From Siphonodentalium dalli (lineage: Eukaryota > Mollusca > Scaphopoda > Gadilida > Siphonodentaliidae): DNA of 64,000 bases. The notes beneath the pieces were generated by a model. The model was not told the origin of the DNA. It worked only from the letters and a program-made list of their open reading frames with translations, and made no database searches. Positions 1 to 10,766 of this stretch are shown in pieces. Both the position numbers and the translations under genes were made by a program. Positions within the stretch are counted from its first letter, which is position 1; every line of letters begins with the position of its first letter. The DNA lies in assembly GCA_032622095.1 (NCBI GenBank), contig CP136062.1:8335710-8399709 (forward strand), written 5' to 3'.

Positions 1-14
1 TGTCAGATAACAAA

Positions 15-168
15 ACAGTTATCACCCTTTTTTCGTGAGACACGGGGATTTGTCGCCGCTCTCGACCTGGAATGTCACCCTCTGGCCTAGCGACCCTCGG
101 GTGACATTCCAGGTCTCGAGCGGGCGACAAATCCCCGTGTCTCACTCAATCGCGGGCGATAACTGTAT
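15..168. mobile_element. Foldback / MITE-like inverted repeat
   Basis: Two arms (about 17-79 and 99-166) are reverse complements with an 18-bp loop. The inner 45 bp pair almost perfectly, and the outer ends pair as ATCACCC against GGGCGAT. Such a structure is typical of a short non-autonomous DNA element. No target duplication could be fixed because the left flank is only 14 bases long. Confidence 0.75.
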
Positions 169-1985
169 AATAACGAACCAAAGACGCTTTGTGTCGTATA
201 TAGGCTATATCTGATTTTGTGACGTCACCAATTTTTAAGTAATACGACCCTTGAATTTTGAATTTTGGATAGCACGAATGTAGGACATAGGATCGGTGGG
301 CCTAAAGCATTATTGTCGTAAAATGCTGTCAAGATGCCAACGCAAATCAGTCGATCTGCAACATTCTCCTACATGTATTTCTATAAACGACGATTAAACG
401 TCATACAATCATTGATGTACTTTGTTATTTACAAGGGCAAGGAGCCAGTTTATACTGTATTTCCAACAGGTCTATACACTCTATTTGATTATAATTGGAA
501 ACAAATCAAACTAAAAAAATATTAAAAATATTTGCCCAGAAAATGAATTCCAGCCGCATGAATGCACATGTAGAGACCATTTTCAATTTTCTATCGGTAT
601 TTTCGCCTGAAAGATTGATGCACTATTCACAAAGTTCAAACCGAAACTATAAGATTCGATTGAATACTTCAGCCAGATTTTTATCGATACTAGTACGATA
701 TGTTACCTGTTACCTATCTGGAGATTCTGCGTTCAAAGGCACACCGACGGTCTGTCGTGGTTATTCGTACAGTTGAATATTCATAAAAACCATCACCATT
801 GTGTATATACATAACATGTGTATATGTACATTTAAGATTGGCAACATGCCGGTATATCAGTTCTAAGAAAACTTCTGGATAAAATATCAGTTAAAAATCG
901 ATATCAAAGTAAATCATAAAATTGGAAGATAACAAGATATAGTTCCAAACGTATTAACCATTTAAACCCATACTATTCTGTGATTATGTGAAACAAACTA
1001 TTTATGTAGTTATAAGTATTGAAAATATTATGTATTTCTGCCAACAACGGCTGAACGAGCGAAGAGATATAAGTTTGTGCTATGAATTAGTACGCAATCA
1101 CAAAAAGTTAAATGTCCTGCCACAATTTCGCGAACAAGGTCAGTGCTGGTGATTGTCGTTAACACAACAACTGAGATAAACTGAGCAGGTAAGCTATATG
1201 TGCATATTTGTGAACTCAATTCTTCTAAGCATATGTAGGCCTACATGTAGATACTTTTAGCGTGATGACAGGCAAAAATTAAAACACAAAAATTGCATTC
1301 CGAAAATTCGATGCACCATGTGGTATGTCAATGTGAATGTCATTCTGACTCTGAGCACAGCATCAAATTTCTACATGGTGATTTCACTTTGATGATATTC
1401 ATTCAACAACCATTGATTGGTGTCAACATAGAGACCTGCGAATATTCAAGATTCAATTCGATGTCAATATCGGGGACCTGTTTCGACGTCGACACCAAAT
1501 ATTTTCAAATCGGTGTTACTTTGGTGTAACCTTGTTTTTTTGCGTTAGATAACATATGGCAAATGACCTAAGATCACAAAAATTGAAACACAAGGTTGCC
1601 AAGTTAGCAAACGTAGGTCATTTTGAATGTATGCCGTTCAAAATAGACATGCATTATGCAAAGTAGGCACTTCGATCGCAACCTGTGGCGGTAATTAATC
1701 GCCGCATATATTTGTAATCTGTATCGACACTGTATAAATTGTCTACACGGTGCGTGATCGCTAGATGCAGAACGCAATTGATTACCTTATGTTTAGATCA
1801 TGTCATGAATAAATGCTATCGACCGTAGAGATCATATATTCCACCAGTACAAAACCCGGGAACTTTTTGTAAGTTTTGACAGGGAACCTTATAAAGTCAA
1901 AATATAACGCGGGGAATGTACTTCTTTGTTCATACCTGTTGCTTAATGATTTATTCATCGGAACGTGAAGATCCCAGCTCGAGAT
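169..1985. other. Intergenic, no gene seen
   Basis: AT-rich sequence with only short, unrelated open frames (under 95 codons), none with a recognisable domain. I see no tandem repeat or RNA gene. Confidence 0.6.
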
Positions 1986-2943
1986 TAGGCCTGTAACGAT
2001 ACGCTTGGTTACGATACGTATCGCGATACGGGGCAAACGATACGATGCGTGTCACAATACGCAACATTTTATCCCACGAGTAAATAGCTATTCAACACTC
2101 CAAATTTGCACAACTCTCATGTTGAGTTTTAATGATAGTTTTTCTAATATTACTGTGGAGTTTCATAATTGGTTAGTTCTACCGATTTGTGTATGTAGTA
2201 ATGTAGTATGCTCGTACAATACCAGTACAACATGACATATTGATACTGAAGTCGGTAAAAGAGTTGAAAAGTTTCTCACTCATCTGTTTATATATCACAT
2301 AATCGCAACAGCTGGCTGGGAATGATGTCGTTTCAAATGGTGCGACATGTTGGTCGTGACACCAGTCTTGTAAGAGGTTGCCGTCGAACATAATTTGCAG
2401 ATCGTTTTAGTTCTGTCTGTCTTAATGCATGGCTTTCCATCCTCTTCAACTGTGTACGTCCCAAAACCGTAATACTGCCAGATTTTCGACCCGTAGGCCG
2501 CTGTCGGATTGACAAGTTTTAAGCTTTCTTGAGCAGACATCTTTCCACGGCCCACATGTTGTTGTTTTGCGCAGACGATATATCCAATATACTAGTATTT
2601 GATTTGTTCTTCAAATTAAACCAATAGGAGCATGGCTTACAGTCTGAGGCTAGGTTACGGAGGTCAGTCATTTCACTTCCGCCAACGTTTGTGTCAAAGG
2701 TCAAAGTGCGAGCTCAAGGAAACAAACAAAATTTACAGATTTCCTTCCGATAACAAGTAGTAAGCATTCACAGCTTACGGAAACGAACGAGGGGACCCGA
2801 TTGACTTCGTATGGTAACTGCATAATATGGAAGCAGAACTGTATCATAGTGTATCGAAATTACAAATGAATCACATATAGAATCGTGAATGACGAATCGC
2901 GATGAATCGAAATCGCGATAAATCGTTATTTATTTTATTCCCT
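1986..2943 (-). mobile_element. hAT-type (ZBED-like) transposon remnant
   Basis: The left edge (1986-2065) carries a TAACGATACG-rich, TATCGCGATA-containing end, and the right edge (about 2875-2943) reads on the minus strand as CAGGG followed by ATTTATCGCGATTTCG-type sequence. Terminal regions of this kind belong to hAT elements with a CAGG start. Between them lies a BED zinc-finger exon on the minus strand. Only about 300 bp remain between that exon and the 3' end, far too little for a hAT catalytic core and dimerisation region of several hundred residues, so the element is a deletion derivative. The first base of the left end is T where C is expected, and no 8-bp target duplication is visible. 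The two ends could therefore come from different insertions. Confidence 0.55.
2295..2555 (-). pseudogene. BED-type zinc-finger exon of a hAT/ZBED transposase (rest missing)
   Basis: An 86-codon open frame has BED-finger features: W26 and F31 aromatic positions, C53-x2-C56, and a histidine pair near 72-78 inside TTNMSHHLKRHH. This is the N-terminal DNA-binding domain found in hAT transposases and host ZBED proteins, where it binds element ends or promoters. The start at 2555 is the first ATG, and a second ATG five codons later (M6) is equally possible. The frame stops just after the finger, and no hAT catalytic region follows downstream. I read it as the decayed 5' part of a transposase gene. 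A spliced ZBED gene with its next exon lost or outside the window is less likely, because the exon sits inside hAT-like ends. Confidence 0.72.
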
Positions 2944-3056
2944 GTCGCCAAATTCAGGACGTAAGCGACTGCACCCGGAAGCAGTTCTGATTGGTCGACT
3001 TCATGACCGAAAGTATAACTGAATTAAATACAACAGGTGATTTTTTGGGCTGACTT

Positions 3057-3267
3057 ATGGAAAGTTGGTAGCCGAGAGGTAGCATACTGGTCTTTCATGC
3101 CAGCGGACCTGGGATCACAACCTGGTCAGAGTATTCTGATAAACAAATCAGAAATCGGCCAGGTACCAAGTTCGGTATCTGCAAATTACAGACTTCCCCC
3201 ATTACAACATTTGTCCTGGTATATTGTCATGGGTGCATCTGTCCACAGATACACATGGACTTTTTAG
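3057..3267 (+). mobile_element. tRNA-derived SINE
   Basis: The first 75 bp look like a decayed tRNA: an A-box-like stretch (GGTAGCCGAGAGGTAGCAT), then a T-arm/B-box position (CCTGGGATCACAACCTGG) where GGTTCGAATCC would be expected. The B box has lost its core, so Pol III activity is doubtful. About 140 bp of non-tRNA body follows. The sequence runs directly into the AGCTCACC-headed repeat at 3268. Confidence 0.6.
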
Positions 3268-4255
3268 CTCACCTGAGACGAAGTCTCCGGTGGAGCTATA
3301 TAGTCATCACTCCTCGTCCGTCCGTCCGTCGAGCCATCGAGCCGTCCATCCGTCCGTCAACAATTCTTTGAACATCTTCTTCTGAAGTTCCATTGGACCG
3401 AATTGGTTCATATTTGGTGTGGATGTTCCCTAGGTGACTCTCATTCAGATTTGTTCAAATGAGGTCACTGGGTCAAATAGTTGCGAAACCAGGGCCATAA
3501 CTCTATTCATCCATAGTAATTCTTACAACAACTTCTTGTCCATAACCATTGTGCCGATTTAGCTAATATTTGGTATGGAGGGTGACTGGTGTTCAGATTT
3601 GTTCAAATGAGGTCACCCGGTCAATTCATTGAGAAACCAGGGCCATAACTCATAGTAATTCTTACAATGACTTTTTCTAAAAAATATTGGGCCGATTTAG
3701 CTTATATTTGGTACTGAGGGACCTTGGGTGACTGGGAATCAGATTTGTTCAAATTGGGTCACTGGGTCAAATAGGGGCAGAGCCAGGGACATAACTCTTA
3801 ACAAAATTACATTTTTGCATTTTGATCATATTTGGTGTGGATGTTCCCTAGGTGACTGTCATTCAGATTTGTTCAAATGAGGTCAGTGTGTCAAATAGTT
3901 GCGAAATCAGGGCCATAACTATATTCCTCTTTGGTAATTATTATAACGACTTCTTGTCTAGAACCATTATGCCGGTTTAGTTTATATTTGGTATGGGGGG
4001 GTCGTTGACTGACTGGGTTCAGATTTGTTCAAATGGCGTCGCTGGGTCAAATAGGGGTGGAGCCAGGGCCATAATTCCAAAAAAAATAATACAAAATTCA
4101 GGAACTCCTTGATCAATTTAACATACACAAAAAAATATCACCCTCACCCACATGACCCAGAACCTCACCCTGCCCCCAACCAACAGCATTCCACCCTATC
4201 TCATCTCCTAACTCACAGGATCTCTCCCACCAGCAGATTAAGTCAATTGTATTAA
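3268..4255 (+). repeat. AGCTCACC-headed dispersed mollusc repeat, left part
   Basis: The head at 3268-3300 can fold: AGCTCACC pairs with GGTGGAGCT around an inner GAGAC-GAA-GTCTC hairpin. It is followed by a CGTCCGTCCGTC run and then by degenerate tandem units built on 'cagatttgttcaaatgaggtcac', 'tgggtcaaatag' and 'gggccataactc', at about 3444, 3595, 3741, 3863 and 4018. The same phrases resume at 5330-5550, so this element was split by the palindromic repeats in between. There is no protein-coding content. Confidence 0.7.
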
Positions 4256-5330
4256 CCTGAATTTAGTGTGTCTGGTATTTGCAGAATGAGGTCCCCAGAG
4301 GGTGAATTTAGTTATGCTACCCTGCACAGCAGTCTAGCATCACCAAATACACTAGCCTTAGGCCTCATCTTCTGGGAAGTATATAGGCACTTAAATTGAC
4401 ATTTTTACCTACTTTTTGCCTTCTGTTTAGTTTCTATATCCCCTAATTTGTGAATATAAAATGCATAATTGAGGTGGCCAATGGGTGCACATCACCAACT
4501 TTAACTGGAGAATCTTTCAAGATATGTTTATAAACATTCCTTGCAGATCTGCTAGAAGTCATTAATTCCCAATCTATCATGTATTGTTCATATCAGGACT
4601 AATGCCATTTGCAGAATGAGGCTCCCAGAGGGTGAATTTAGTGATCCCACACAGCGGCCTAGCATCACCAAATTCACCCTCTGGAGACCTCATTCTGCTT
4701 AGGCCTCATCTTCTGGGAAGTATCTATAGTATCAAATTAACATTGTTGTTAGTTACATTTCCCTTCTAGGAAGTTTCTATATCCCCTAATTTGCAGAAGA
4801 TAAATTCATAATTAAGGTGCCCAATGGGTGAACATCACCAACTTCAACTGGGGAACTTCAATCTTATCCTAGGTCTGCCATAGCAGTTGGGGGCCTTAGC
4901 AGAATGAGGTCCCCAGAGGGTGAATTTAGTGATGCTAGCCCACTGTGCGGGATAGCGTCGCTAAATTCACCCTCTGAGGACCTCATTCTGCAAATGACAG
5001 ACACACTATCACACTATTTCAAGGCTTGATTGTATAATACATTGTGTTGCTTGAGGCCAGGCATGCACAATGTAGGAACAGACACGCTTTTGGTGATGCT
5101 ATCCCACACAGCGGGCTAGCATCACCAAATTCACCACCCTCTGGAGATCTCATTCTGCTTAGGCCTCATCTTCTTGGAAGTATCTATAGTATCAAATTTA
5201 CATTGTTATTAGTTAAATTTCCCTTCTAGGAAGTTTCTATATCCCCTAATTTGCAGAAGATAAAATTCATAAATGAGGTGCCCAATGGGTGAATATCACC
5301 AACTTCAACTGGGGAACTTAAATCTTATCC
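4256..5330. repeat. Cluster of four palindromic units with shared spacers
   Basis: Four units (4281-4360, 4611-4698, 4899-4991, and a half unit 5092-5158) carry GCAGAATGAGG...GGGTGAATTTAG arms that pair with CTAAATTCACC...CCTCATTCTGC. Unit three is nearly perfect, with arms of about 43-47 bp. The spacers also repeat (4360-4510, 4699-4870, 5161-5330), giving a decayed tandem of roughly 300-450-bp units. The cluster interrupts the AGCTCACC-family repeat. Confidence 0.7.
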
Positions 5331-5550
5331 TTATCAGATTTGTGAAAATGGGATCACAAAGTCAAATAAGGGCAGAGCCAGAGACTTAACTATTTCACTA
5401 CATAGTAATTCTTAAAATATGTTTGCAAGAACTAGTTGGCTTATATAGAATGGAATGTTCTTCCTTGACTGCAATTCAGATTTTTTTAAATGGGGTCACC
5501 TGGTCAAATAGGGGCCAAGCGAAGGACAGTTTCCCTCTTAATATGCTTCC
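5330..5550 (+). repeat. AGCTCACC-headed repeat, right part after the interruption
   Basis: The phrases 'cagatttg...gggatcac...gtcaaataagggcagagcc' and 'gggtcacctggtcaaataggggcc' match the units at 3444-4080 in the same orientation. They look like the continuation of that element on the far side of the palindromic cluster. Confidence 0.55.
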
Positions 5551-6195
5551 TTCACAAGGACTATCAGGTCTATTTTACTGATAGCAACCACCCCAGTGGG
5601 TGTTTATACCTAAATGCGTGTGAATTATGACGTCATATAATTTTTCTATATTTCTATACCAAGAGCGAAAATAGCGTGTATGCTTTTTTGTAAATTTCAC
5701 ACGTGACTTCCGGGAGGTTACTGCGCAGACTCCAGAAGAAACTGATCGAAGAATTACGTTTTCTTCACTTCAACTTCAACACAATCGACTGTTAGTAACG
5801 GTACTGAGTTAGGAGAGCAGCGTGCTCCGAAGACAACCGCGACGGAGGAATTTACATACAAGTACAACAACAACGATTGCCGATGATCACTTTTTAATTG
5901 TCCTCACTGAGTCATTCAGAGACTCAATCAAATAATAGATTAATCGAGGATTAATCACAGCCTTTCTAGTCTGATAACATGGCATTCGGTAAAATATTAC
6001 CGTGGCACAGTTTGTGATTAGCCATCTTGATTGTAAACAAATCTTCTACTCGAAATTTGTAAATTAAAAAAACAAATCAAATTTAAATGTGCGATAATCA
6101 ATATCATCCATGACCCAACCCGGACACACATACCAAATCGCATTCACATCCACTGAGAAACAACGAAGAAGCTAGACATTACACTTTTATTTAGA
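5551..6195. other. Intergenic, no gene seen
   Basis: AT-rich sequence without a supportable open frame or RNA gene. Confidence 0.5.
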
Positions 6196-6243
6196 GCCGG
6201 TGTTCTAAAATATAAGTATGGTTGTAAAATAAGTATGGTTTTT
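6196..6243 (+). repeat. 48-bp inverted repeat, left copy
   Basis: All 48 bases match the reverse complement of 10767-10814, 4.5 kb away. The repeat contains two 'aagtatgg' phrases that also occur in the tandem repeat at 6.8-8.2 kb. It could be one terminal inverted repeat of a 4.6-kb element, but no target-site duplication is apparent. Confidence 0.8.
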
Positions 6244-6819
6244 TATGTTATTTTCGTCTGCGCATGTTCACTCCTCCCATAAAACGTAGGTTGTGCCTCG
6301 GTGGGAAACAGTATCACCAAAGAGTGGGTGTTCAGCACCGATCTTCAAGCAAGTGAAAATTGAATGATTTAATCGATATATAGTCACACGAAAGGAACAT
6401 ACAATTTTGGCGAGCAAAATGAATCTTATTATCACATCACACAAAATAATTTGGGAATTGCGCGTTATGTATACATATTAAGTTTGGTGTTTGTACATCT
6501 ATGTTTAATTATGTGCTTCTTCCCTTCCAGATGAAATTCACAACCCTGGGGACATCACACATAGGCCTACAGAGACGCTAAAACACAATTAGACCCGACA
6601 AATTGAAAAGTATATGGAAAATGAACAAATTTCAGGAATGTAATTTGAGTTGTGTTTTATTCGTCTTCATTGTGTATTATTCGAAGTTCAAAATAGATTA
6701 TTCCAAACATAAATTGCATCTGATTTCTGTGTTAATCCAATTTACTACATTTATTATATAATGCCACACAAACAACACATGGAACGGCTTACAAATCTGA
6801 ATGTCGTGACTTTGTCGTT
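6244..6819. other. Intergenic, no gene seen
   Basis: No coding frame, tandem repeat or RNA gene is apparent here. Confidence 0.5.
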
Positions 6820-7491
6820 GGTTTTTTTAAATTTGTAAGTAAAATAAGTATTGATTTTTCTGACAAATAAGTATGGTTGTCAAATAGCTCGGTATATATG
6901 GCTGGAAAGCCGAATATCGCCGGGGGATAACGGGTGTTATCTTTTAAGATTATCATAATAAAGAATATCTGGAAGCAGACATGCATACCGATTGTACAAT
7001 TGTTTTAAGGCTTCTAACTTTAACAAGACATGGTTTCGTTTGCAAAATAAGTATTGATTTTTCTGACAAATAAGTATGGTTGGCACATATGTAGGTTATA
7101 TAGACATGGTTGGAGACTGCAGAGGGATTATCATGGACAATTTCTATCTATATAATCATACAAAAAGGTCAAATATGAGAATGAAATTGCATACTTATAT
7201 TGCAGATCCCACATTTGTTTTAATTTGTAAGTACAATAAGTATTGATTTTTCCGACAAATAAGTATGGTTGTCAAATAGCTCGGTATGACTGGATAACGG
7301 ATTATCGGGGATAACGGGTGTCATCTTTTAAGATTATCATACTAAAGAACATCTGGAAGCAGAAATGCATACCGATTGTACAATTGCTTTAATGCTTCTA
7401 ACATTAACAAGAAATATTTTCGTTTGCAAAATAAGTATTGATTTTTCTGACAAATAAGTATACGGGTTGTCAAAAAACTGGGTATAATATG

Positions 7492-8012
7492 CACTCTTAG
7501 AACAAATGTGTATAAATACTATACAAAATGTGTTACATTTGATCTTAAACAAAATTGTGTAGAAATGACACATGACATATAATTATTAAATATGTCGGTG
7601 GAATATCATCAACGTTGAATATGATTGAATATGTGAGTGTATCATAGTTATTAGATGAAATGTGTTCTATTGGAGACACAAAACTCTTAAAGGCAACCAC
7701 AGAACAAACAATTGGCAGTAGCTTTAAACGTTGTTATACACTATGTTGGTGTAAAAACTGAACAACACATAATTGTGTAGCACAAAGTTTTAAAGCAGCT
7801 GCCAATTTTGTATATGGCAGCTTTTACGAGGTTAATGTCTCAAATAGAAAATATTTCATCTATTAAATATAATATACTCACATATTCACTCATATTCAAT
7901 GTTGATAAAATTCCGACGACACATTTATGTCATGATGCATTCTACACAATTTTGTTTAAGATCAAATGTAACACATATTGTGTAGTATTTATACACATTT
8001 GTTCTAAGAGTG
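7492..8012. mobile_element. 521-bp foldback MITE with CACTC ends and TG target duplication
   Basis: The arms (7492 to about 7690, and about 7835 to 8012) are inverted copies starting CACTCTTAGAACAAATGTG and ending with its complement. TG flanks it on both sides (7490-7491 and 8013-8014). The related unit at about 7288-7295 has 'ggtatgac' without the insertion, which confirms the boundaries. A CACT start with a 2-bp duplication recalls CACTA/EnSpm-type elements, but the superfamily is inferred only from the ends. There is no coding capacity. Confidence 0.8.
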
Positions 8013-8250
8013 TGACTTGAAAGCGGATTATCGGGGATGACGGGTGTCCTCTTTTAAGATTACCAAACTAAAGAACATCTGGAAGCAGAAATGCGTACCG
8101 ATTTTACAATTGTTTTAAGGATTCTAACATTTACAATACATGTTGTCGTTTGCAAAATAAGTATTGATTTTTGTCACACATAAGTATGGTTGGCACATAT
8201 GTATTGGAGACTGGAGAGGGATTATCATGAACGATTTTTATCTAAATAAT

Positions 8251-8490
8251 GGCTGCGGATACACGTACCACAATGCGATGGCATGGTAGGTGTGACAATT
8301 TATTATAGTGCTTATTTGGTGACAATCTGTCGTCATATTTCTGTGCCATAGCTGGTTATGTTGCCCGCTGAGTTTCCGCATAATGAGTCGACTCGAGTCT
8401 CGACCAATTAACCAATTTTCACCAAACTCCACCGTAATAAATTGTCGCACCTACTATGTCATCGCTACCGTGATACGTGTGTCCGCAGCC
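8251..8490. mobile_element. 240-bp MITE with 60-bp inverted ends
   Basis: The ends (8251-8310 and 8432-8490) are reverse complements beginning GGCTGCGGATACACG. AAT precedes (8248-8250) and follows (8491-8493) the element. The empty counterpart lies at about 7150-7165 in the preceding repeat unit, where 'tataatcatac' is continuous. The 3-bp duplication and short length fit a non-autonomous DNA transposon. Confidence 0.8.
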
Positions 8491-8554
8491 AATCATACAA
8501 AAATGTAAAATATGTATGGAAGCGTTTTAGTGCCACCTAACAAAAAATACTATG

Positions 8555-8722
8555 AGATCCCCTAATTAGGACTTAGTATCTCCTAATTAGGAGATATTAT
8601 ATACTAATTAGGACTTATTATCTCCTAATTAGGAGATACTATCTCCTAATTAGGAGTTATTATCTCCTAATTAGGACTTAGTGTCTCCTAATTGGGAGAT
8701 ATTATCTCCTAATTAGGATAAT
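8555..8722. repeat. 21-bp periodic array of palindromic TAATTA motifs
   Basis: The core TAATTA, usually inside TCTCCTAATTAGGAGA, starts at 8563, 8584, 8605, 8626, 8647, 8668, 8689 (TAATTG variant) and 8710. Every step is exactly 21 bp. The flanking trinucleotides vary while the spacing is constant. TAATTA is the palindromic core bound by many homeodomain proteins. A simple palindromic microsatellite origin is equally possible. Confidence 0.9.
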
Positions 8723-8937
8723 ATAGATATAAAGAACTCAACGCCAGTTAGCGGTCATTTTCATTCCCATTCATCGCTCAGAGTCGCCGCCCAGATAAAG
8801 GACGTGCCCTCTTTGAGTGACGGTTGATTTTTCTGTCGGGCTTGGCTGGGCATGGATAGCTTAAAGGGGGACTGTACACTAAATCCGACCATTTGTGTGA
8901 CCATCTCAGTTTATAACCAACAGAGTTTATGCAACAA

Positions 8938-9150
8938 ATGGATGAATTTGAGACATGTATTAGTGCAAAATACACTCGTGTGCTCTATGAACGAATAAAA
9001 TAACATGGTATTTATAATGAAAATTTATTTATGACTCCAGCCGTTTATTAATTTCCATTATAATTACCATGTTGTTTGCATCAGTCGTAGAGCACGCAAG
9101 TCACAAGTGTACTTTGCGCTAATTAATGGCTTAACTTCATTCATCTCATA
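8938..9150. mobile_element. Foldback element with about 90-bp arms
   Basis: Segment 8938-9028 is an imperfect reverse complement of 9050-9150. Shared blocks include 'gtgctctatga...aacatggta' against 'taccatgttg...tcgtagagcac'. The loop is about 20 bp. This indicates a non-autonomous foldback element with no open frame. Confidence 0.7.
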
Positions 9151-9172
9151 TATATTTTTTGAAGACCTCTGT

Positions 9173-9193
9173 TTGTCTGTCTGTCTGTCTGTC
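9173..9193 (+). repeat. (CTGT)n microsatellite
   Basis: About five CTGT/TGTC units are followed by 'accaatcgggacgaaacttgg'-like sequence. A comparable TGTCTG run followed by a 'gacgaaatttga' phrase occurs at 49.07 kb, which suggests related dispersed repeats. Confidence 0.8.
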
Positions 9194-9414
9194 ATTTATA
9201 CAAATCTACGATTCTCGACCAATCGGGACGAAACTTGGTACGTGTGTGTAGTTTGACCAGGCGGTCGTCGTTGTCGTATTGGTGACCCCGTAAATTAAAA
9301 ATTGAGAGTCTGTATGGTTGCGAGAGCAATCGCTCCCGTCACGGTCTCCTGAGAAGGAATGTGGAGTGCATGTTGAAATTTCTAAGTAATAGTAATACTA
9401 TTATACTAGACGTC

Positions 9415-9600
9415 AAGGCGGCCATGTTTTCCCAATGAAATTCAAAAACATTTGATAGCTCCCATCTACTGGTCACCCCGAACATGAATATAATGAAGTC
9501 TGATGACGATTGATTGAGGGTGTGCTCTGTACTGTAGAGTGAGCCAAAGGATTTAGTCATGCAAAGAGCAAAATCCAAGATGGCTATCGGTGGCCATATT
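9415..9600 (-). repeat. Decayed copies of the 163-bp 'gccatcttgg' family
   Basis: Phrases such as 'ggcggccatgttttcc', 'ccaaaggatttagtcatgc' and 'aaatccaagatggctatcgg' match the reverse complement of the 14-20 kb array units. They represent an isolated minus-orientation fragment that abuts the LINE relic. Confidence 0.65.
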
Positions 9601-9622
9601 ACGAATCAGGATTGAGTTATAT

Positions 9623-10087
9623 ACATCAATTAAATACATGTATCTTGGTCATATTATAATGGAAGATCTCACTGATGATACCGCACGTCAATTCAGATAT
9701 GTATGCGCAAGGGCATGCAAACATGCTGGTTAGGAGGTTTCCGAGATGCTCTGTTCATGTAAAAACATTTCTGTTTGAACGATATGTCGCTCCAATGTAC
9801 TGTTCACATATATGGACTACATGGTCCAACATGAGGAAACTCGCATTGTTTGCTATAACAATTCATTCAGACTCTTGATGGGATATGAACGTTCATGCAG
9901 CGCAAGTGAGATGTTTGTCTCGAGGTGGGTGCCAAACTTGCTGATGTTACGAAGAAAAAGTATTTACAGCTTCCGCGAGAGAAACCAAACAAGCCCAAAA
10001 TCAAATTCTCTGATTTCTGCCATTTGCAATTCAGATATTAAATATAATTCAGAACTATTTACTATGTGGAACCACATTCTATATTAA
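9623..10087 (+). pseudogene. LINE (non-LTR) reverse transcriptase C-terminal fragment, frameshifted
   Basis: The sequence reads in three successive frames. The first (from 9623) gives SIKYMYLGHIIMEDLTDD, the usual 'KYLGH-I...L-DD' block after the RT core. The second (about 9705-9850) gives NMLVRRFPRCSVHVKTFLFE and then MYCSHIWT. The third (about 9830-10087) gives YNNSFRLLMGYERSCSASEM and a tail with FRERN and NSDIKYNSELF. This order matches the thumb and C-terminal part of LINE reverse transcriptases of the kind annotated as jockey/CR1-like in molluscs. The catalytic YxDD motif lies further upstream and is absent. An early TAG and at least two frameshifts make it non-functional. It is a 5'-truncated insertion, as usual for LINEs. 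Confidence 0.85.
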
Positions 10088-10766
10088 TTTCAGATATTCT
10101 ATCTAATCCATATTATGGCATATATATGGACACATTTGTCCGAAATAAAGAACATATAAATATAACATAAAATTAAAAAGAAAGGAAACTAGGACTAGGA
10201 GTAGGACTTTCCTTATAAATATTATTAATATATTCAGAATCAGACTAGTAAATAGCAGTACTAGTATATTACTATTAGTTATATATAATATTAACTTATA
10301 ATTTAGTTCTAATACATTGGAATCAAAATTGATTTGACAAAATTACTTTCTAATTTGTCAATTTAGTGACTTGAAGTTGAATTCGAAATTTATTTATATC
10401 TCATACTCATACGAGTCATAGTCATAATTAATAAATATGAGCTCTCAAACTCGTTTAGTGATGACTAGAGCGCCTATAAGTTAATATAATTGATTCCTGC
10501 ACTGAAACAATCCTACATACTAAACCGTAGTAAACGTCATTGTTTGCCTAGAAGTTGAAAGCGATTTTCAAGTTTGGGATGCATGTAATTGTCGTCTGTA
10601 GCTCACAAAATCCGAGAAGTCTGATTGTTATTGCTCAGTTCAACTCGATAAAAGAGACAAAATGATTGACAGTCGGTTTATACAGGCCTCATAGTGAAGG
10701 TCACAACGCGCGCATGCGCAATACTCGCGCATTAGATGTTTTGTGTCCTATGCGCATGCCTAAGCC
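10088..10766. other. LINE 3' flank and intergenic sequence
   Basis: Very AT-rich sequence after the RT relic may include its 3' untranslated region. Around 10,705-10,760 it turns GC-rich with several GCGCATGCG-type palindromes. No gene is seen. Confidence 0.5.

Larger units (their letters stand above)
6820..8520 (+). repeat. Degenerate about 395-bp tandem repeat ('aaataagtatgg' family)
   Basis: Units begin near 6825 and 7218, and a third part is split by two MITEs. Each unit carries the paired phrases 'aaataagtattgatttttc' and 'gacaaataagtatggttg', then 'taacgggtgt...cttttaagatta' and 'tctggaagcag'. The third unit resumes at 8015-8250 and 8491-8520. Because earlier units are uninterrupted, they act as in-window empty sites for both MITE insertions. 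Confidence 0.75.

Noticed and set aside
3057-3130. A functional tRNA gene
   Set aside because: The B-box core is changed to GGATCACAACC and a non-tRNA body follows, so a SINE fits better.
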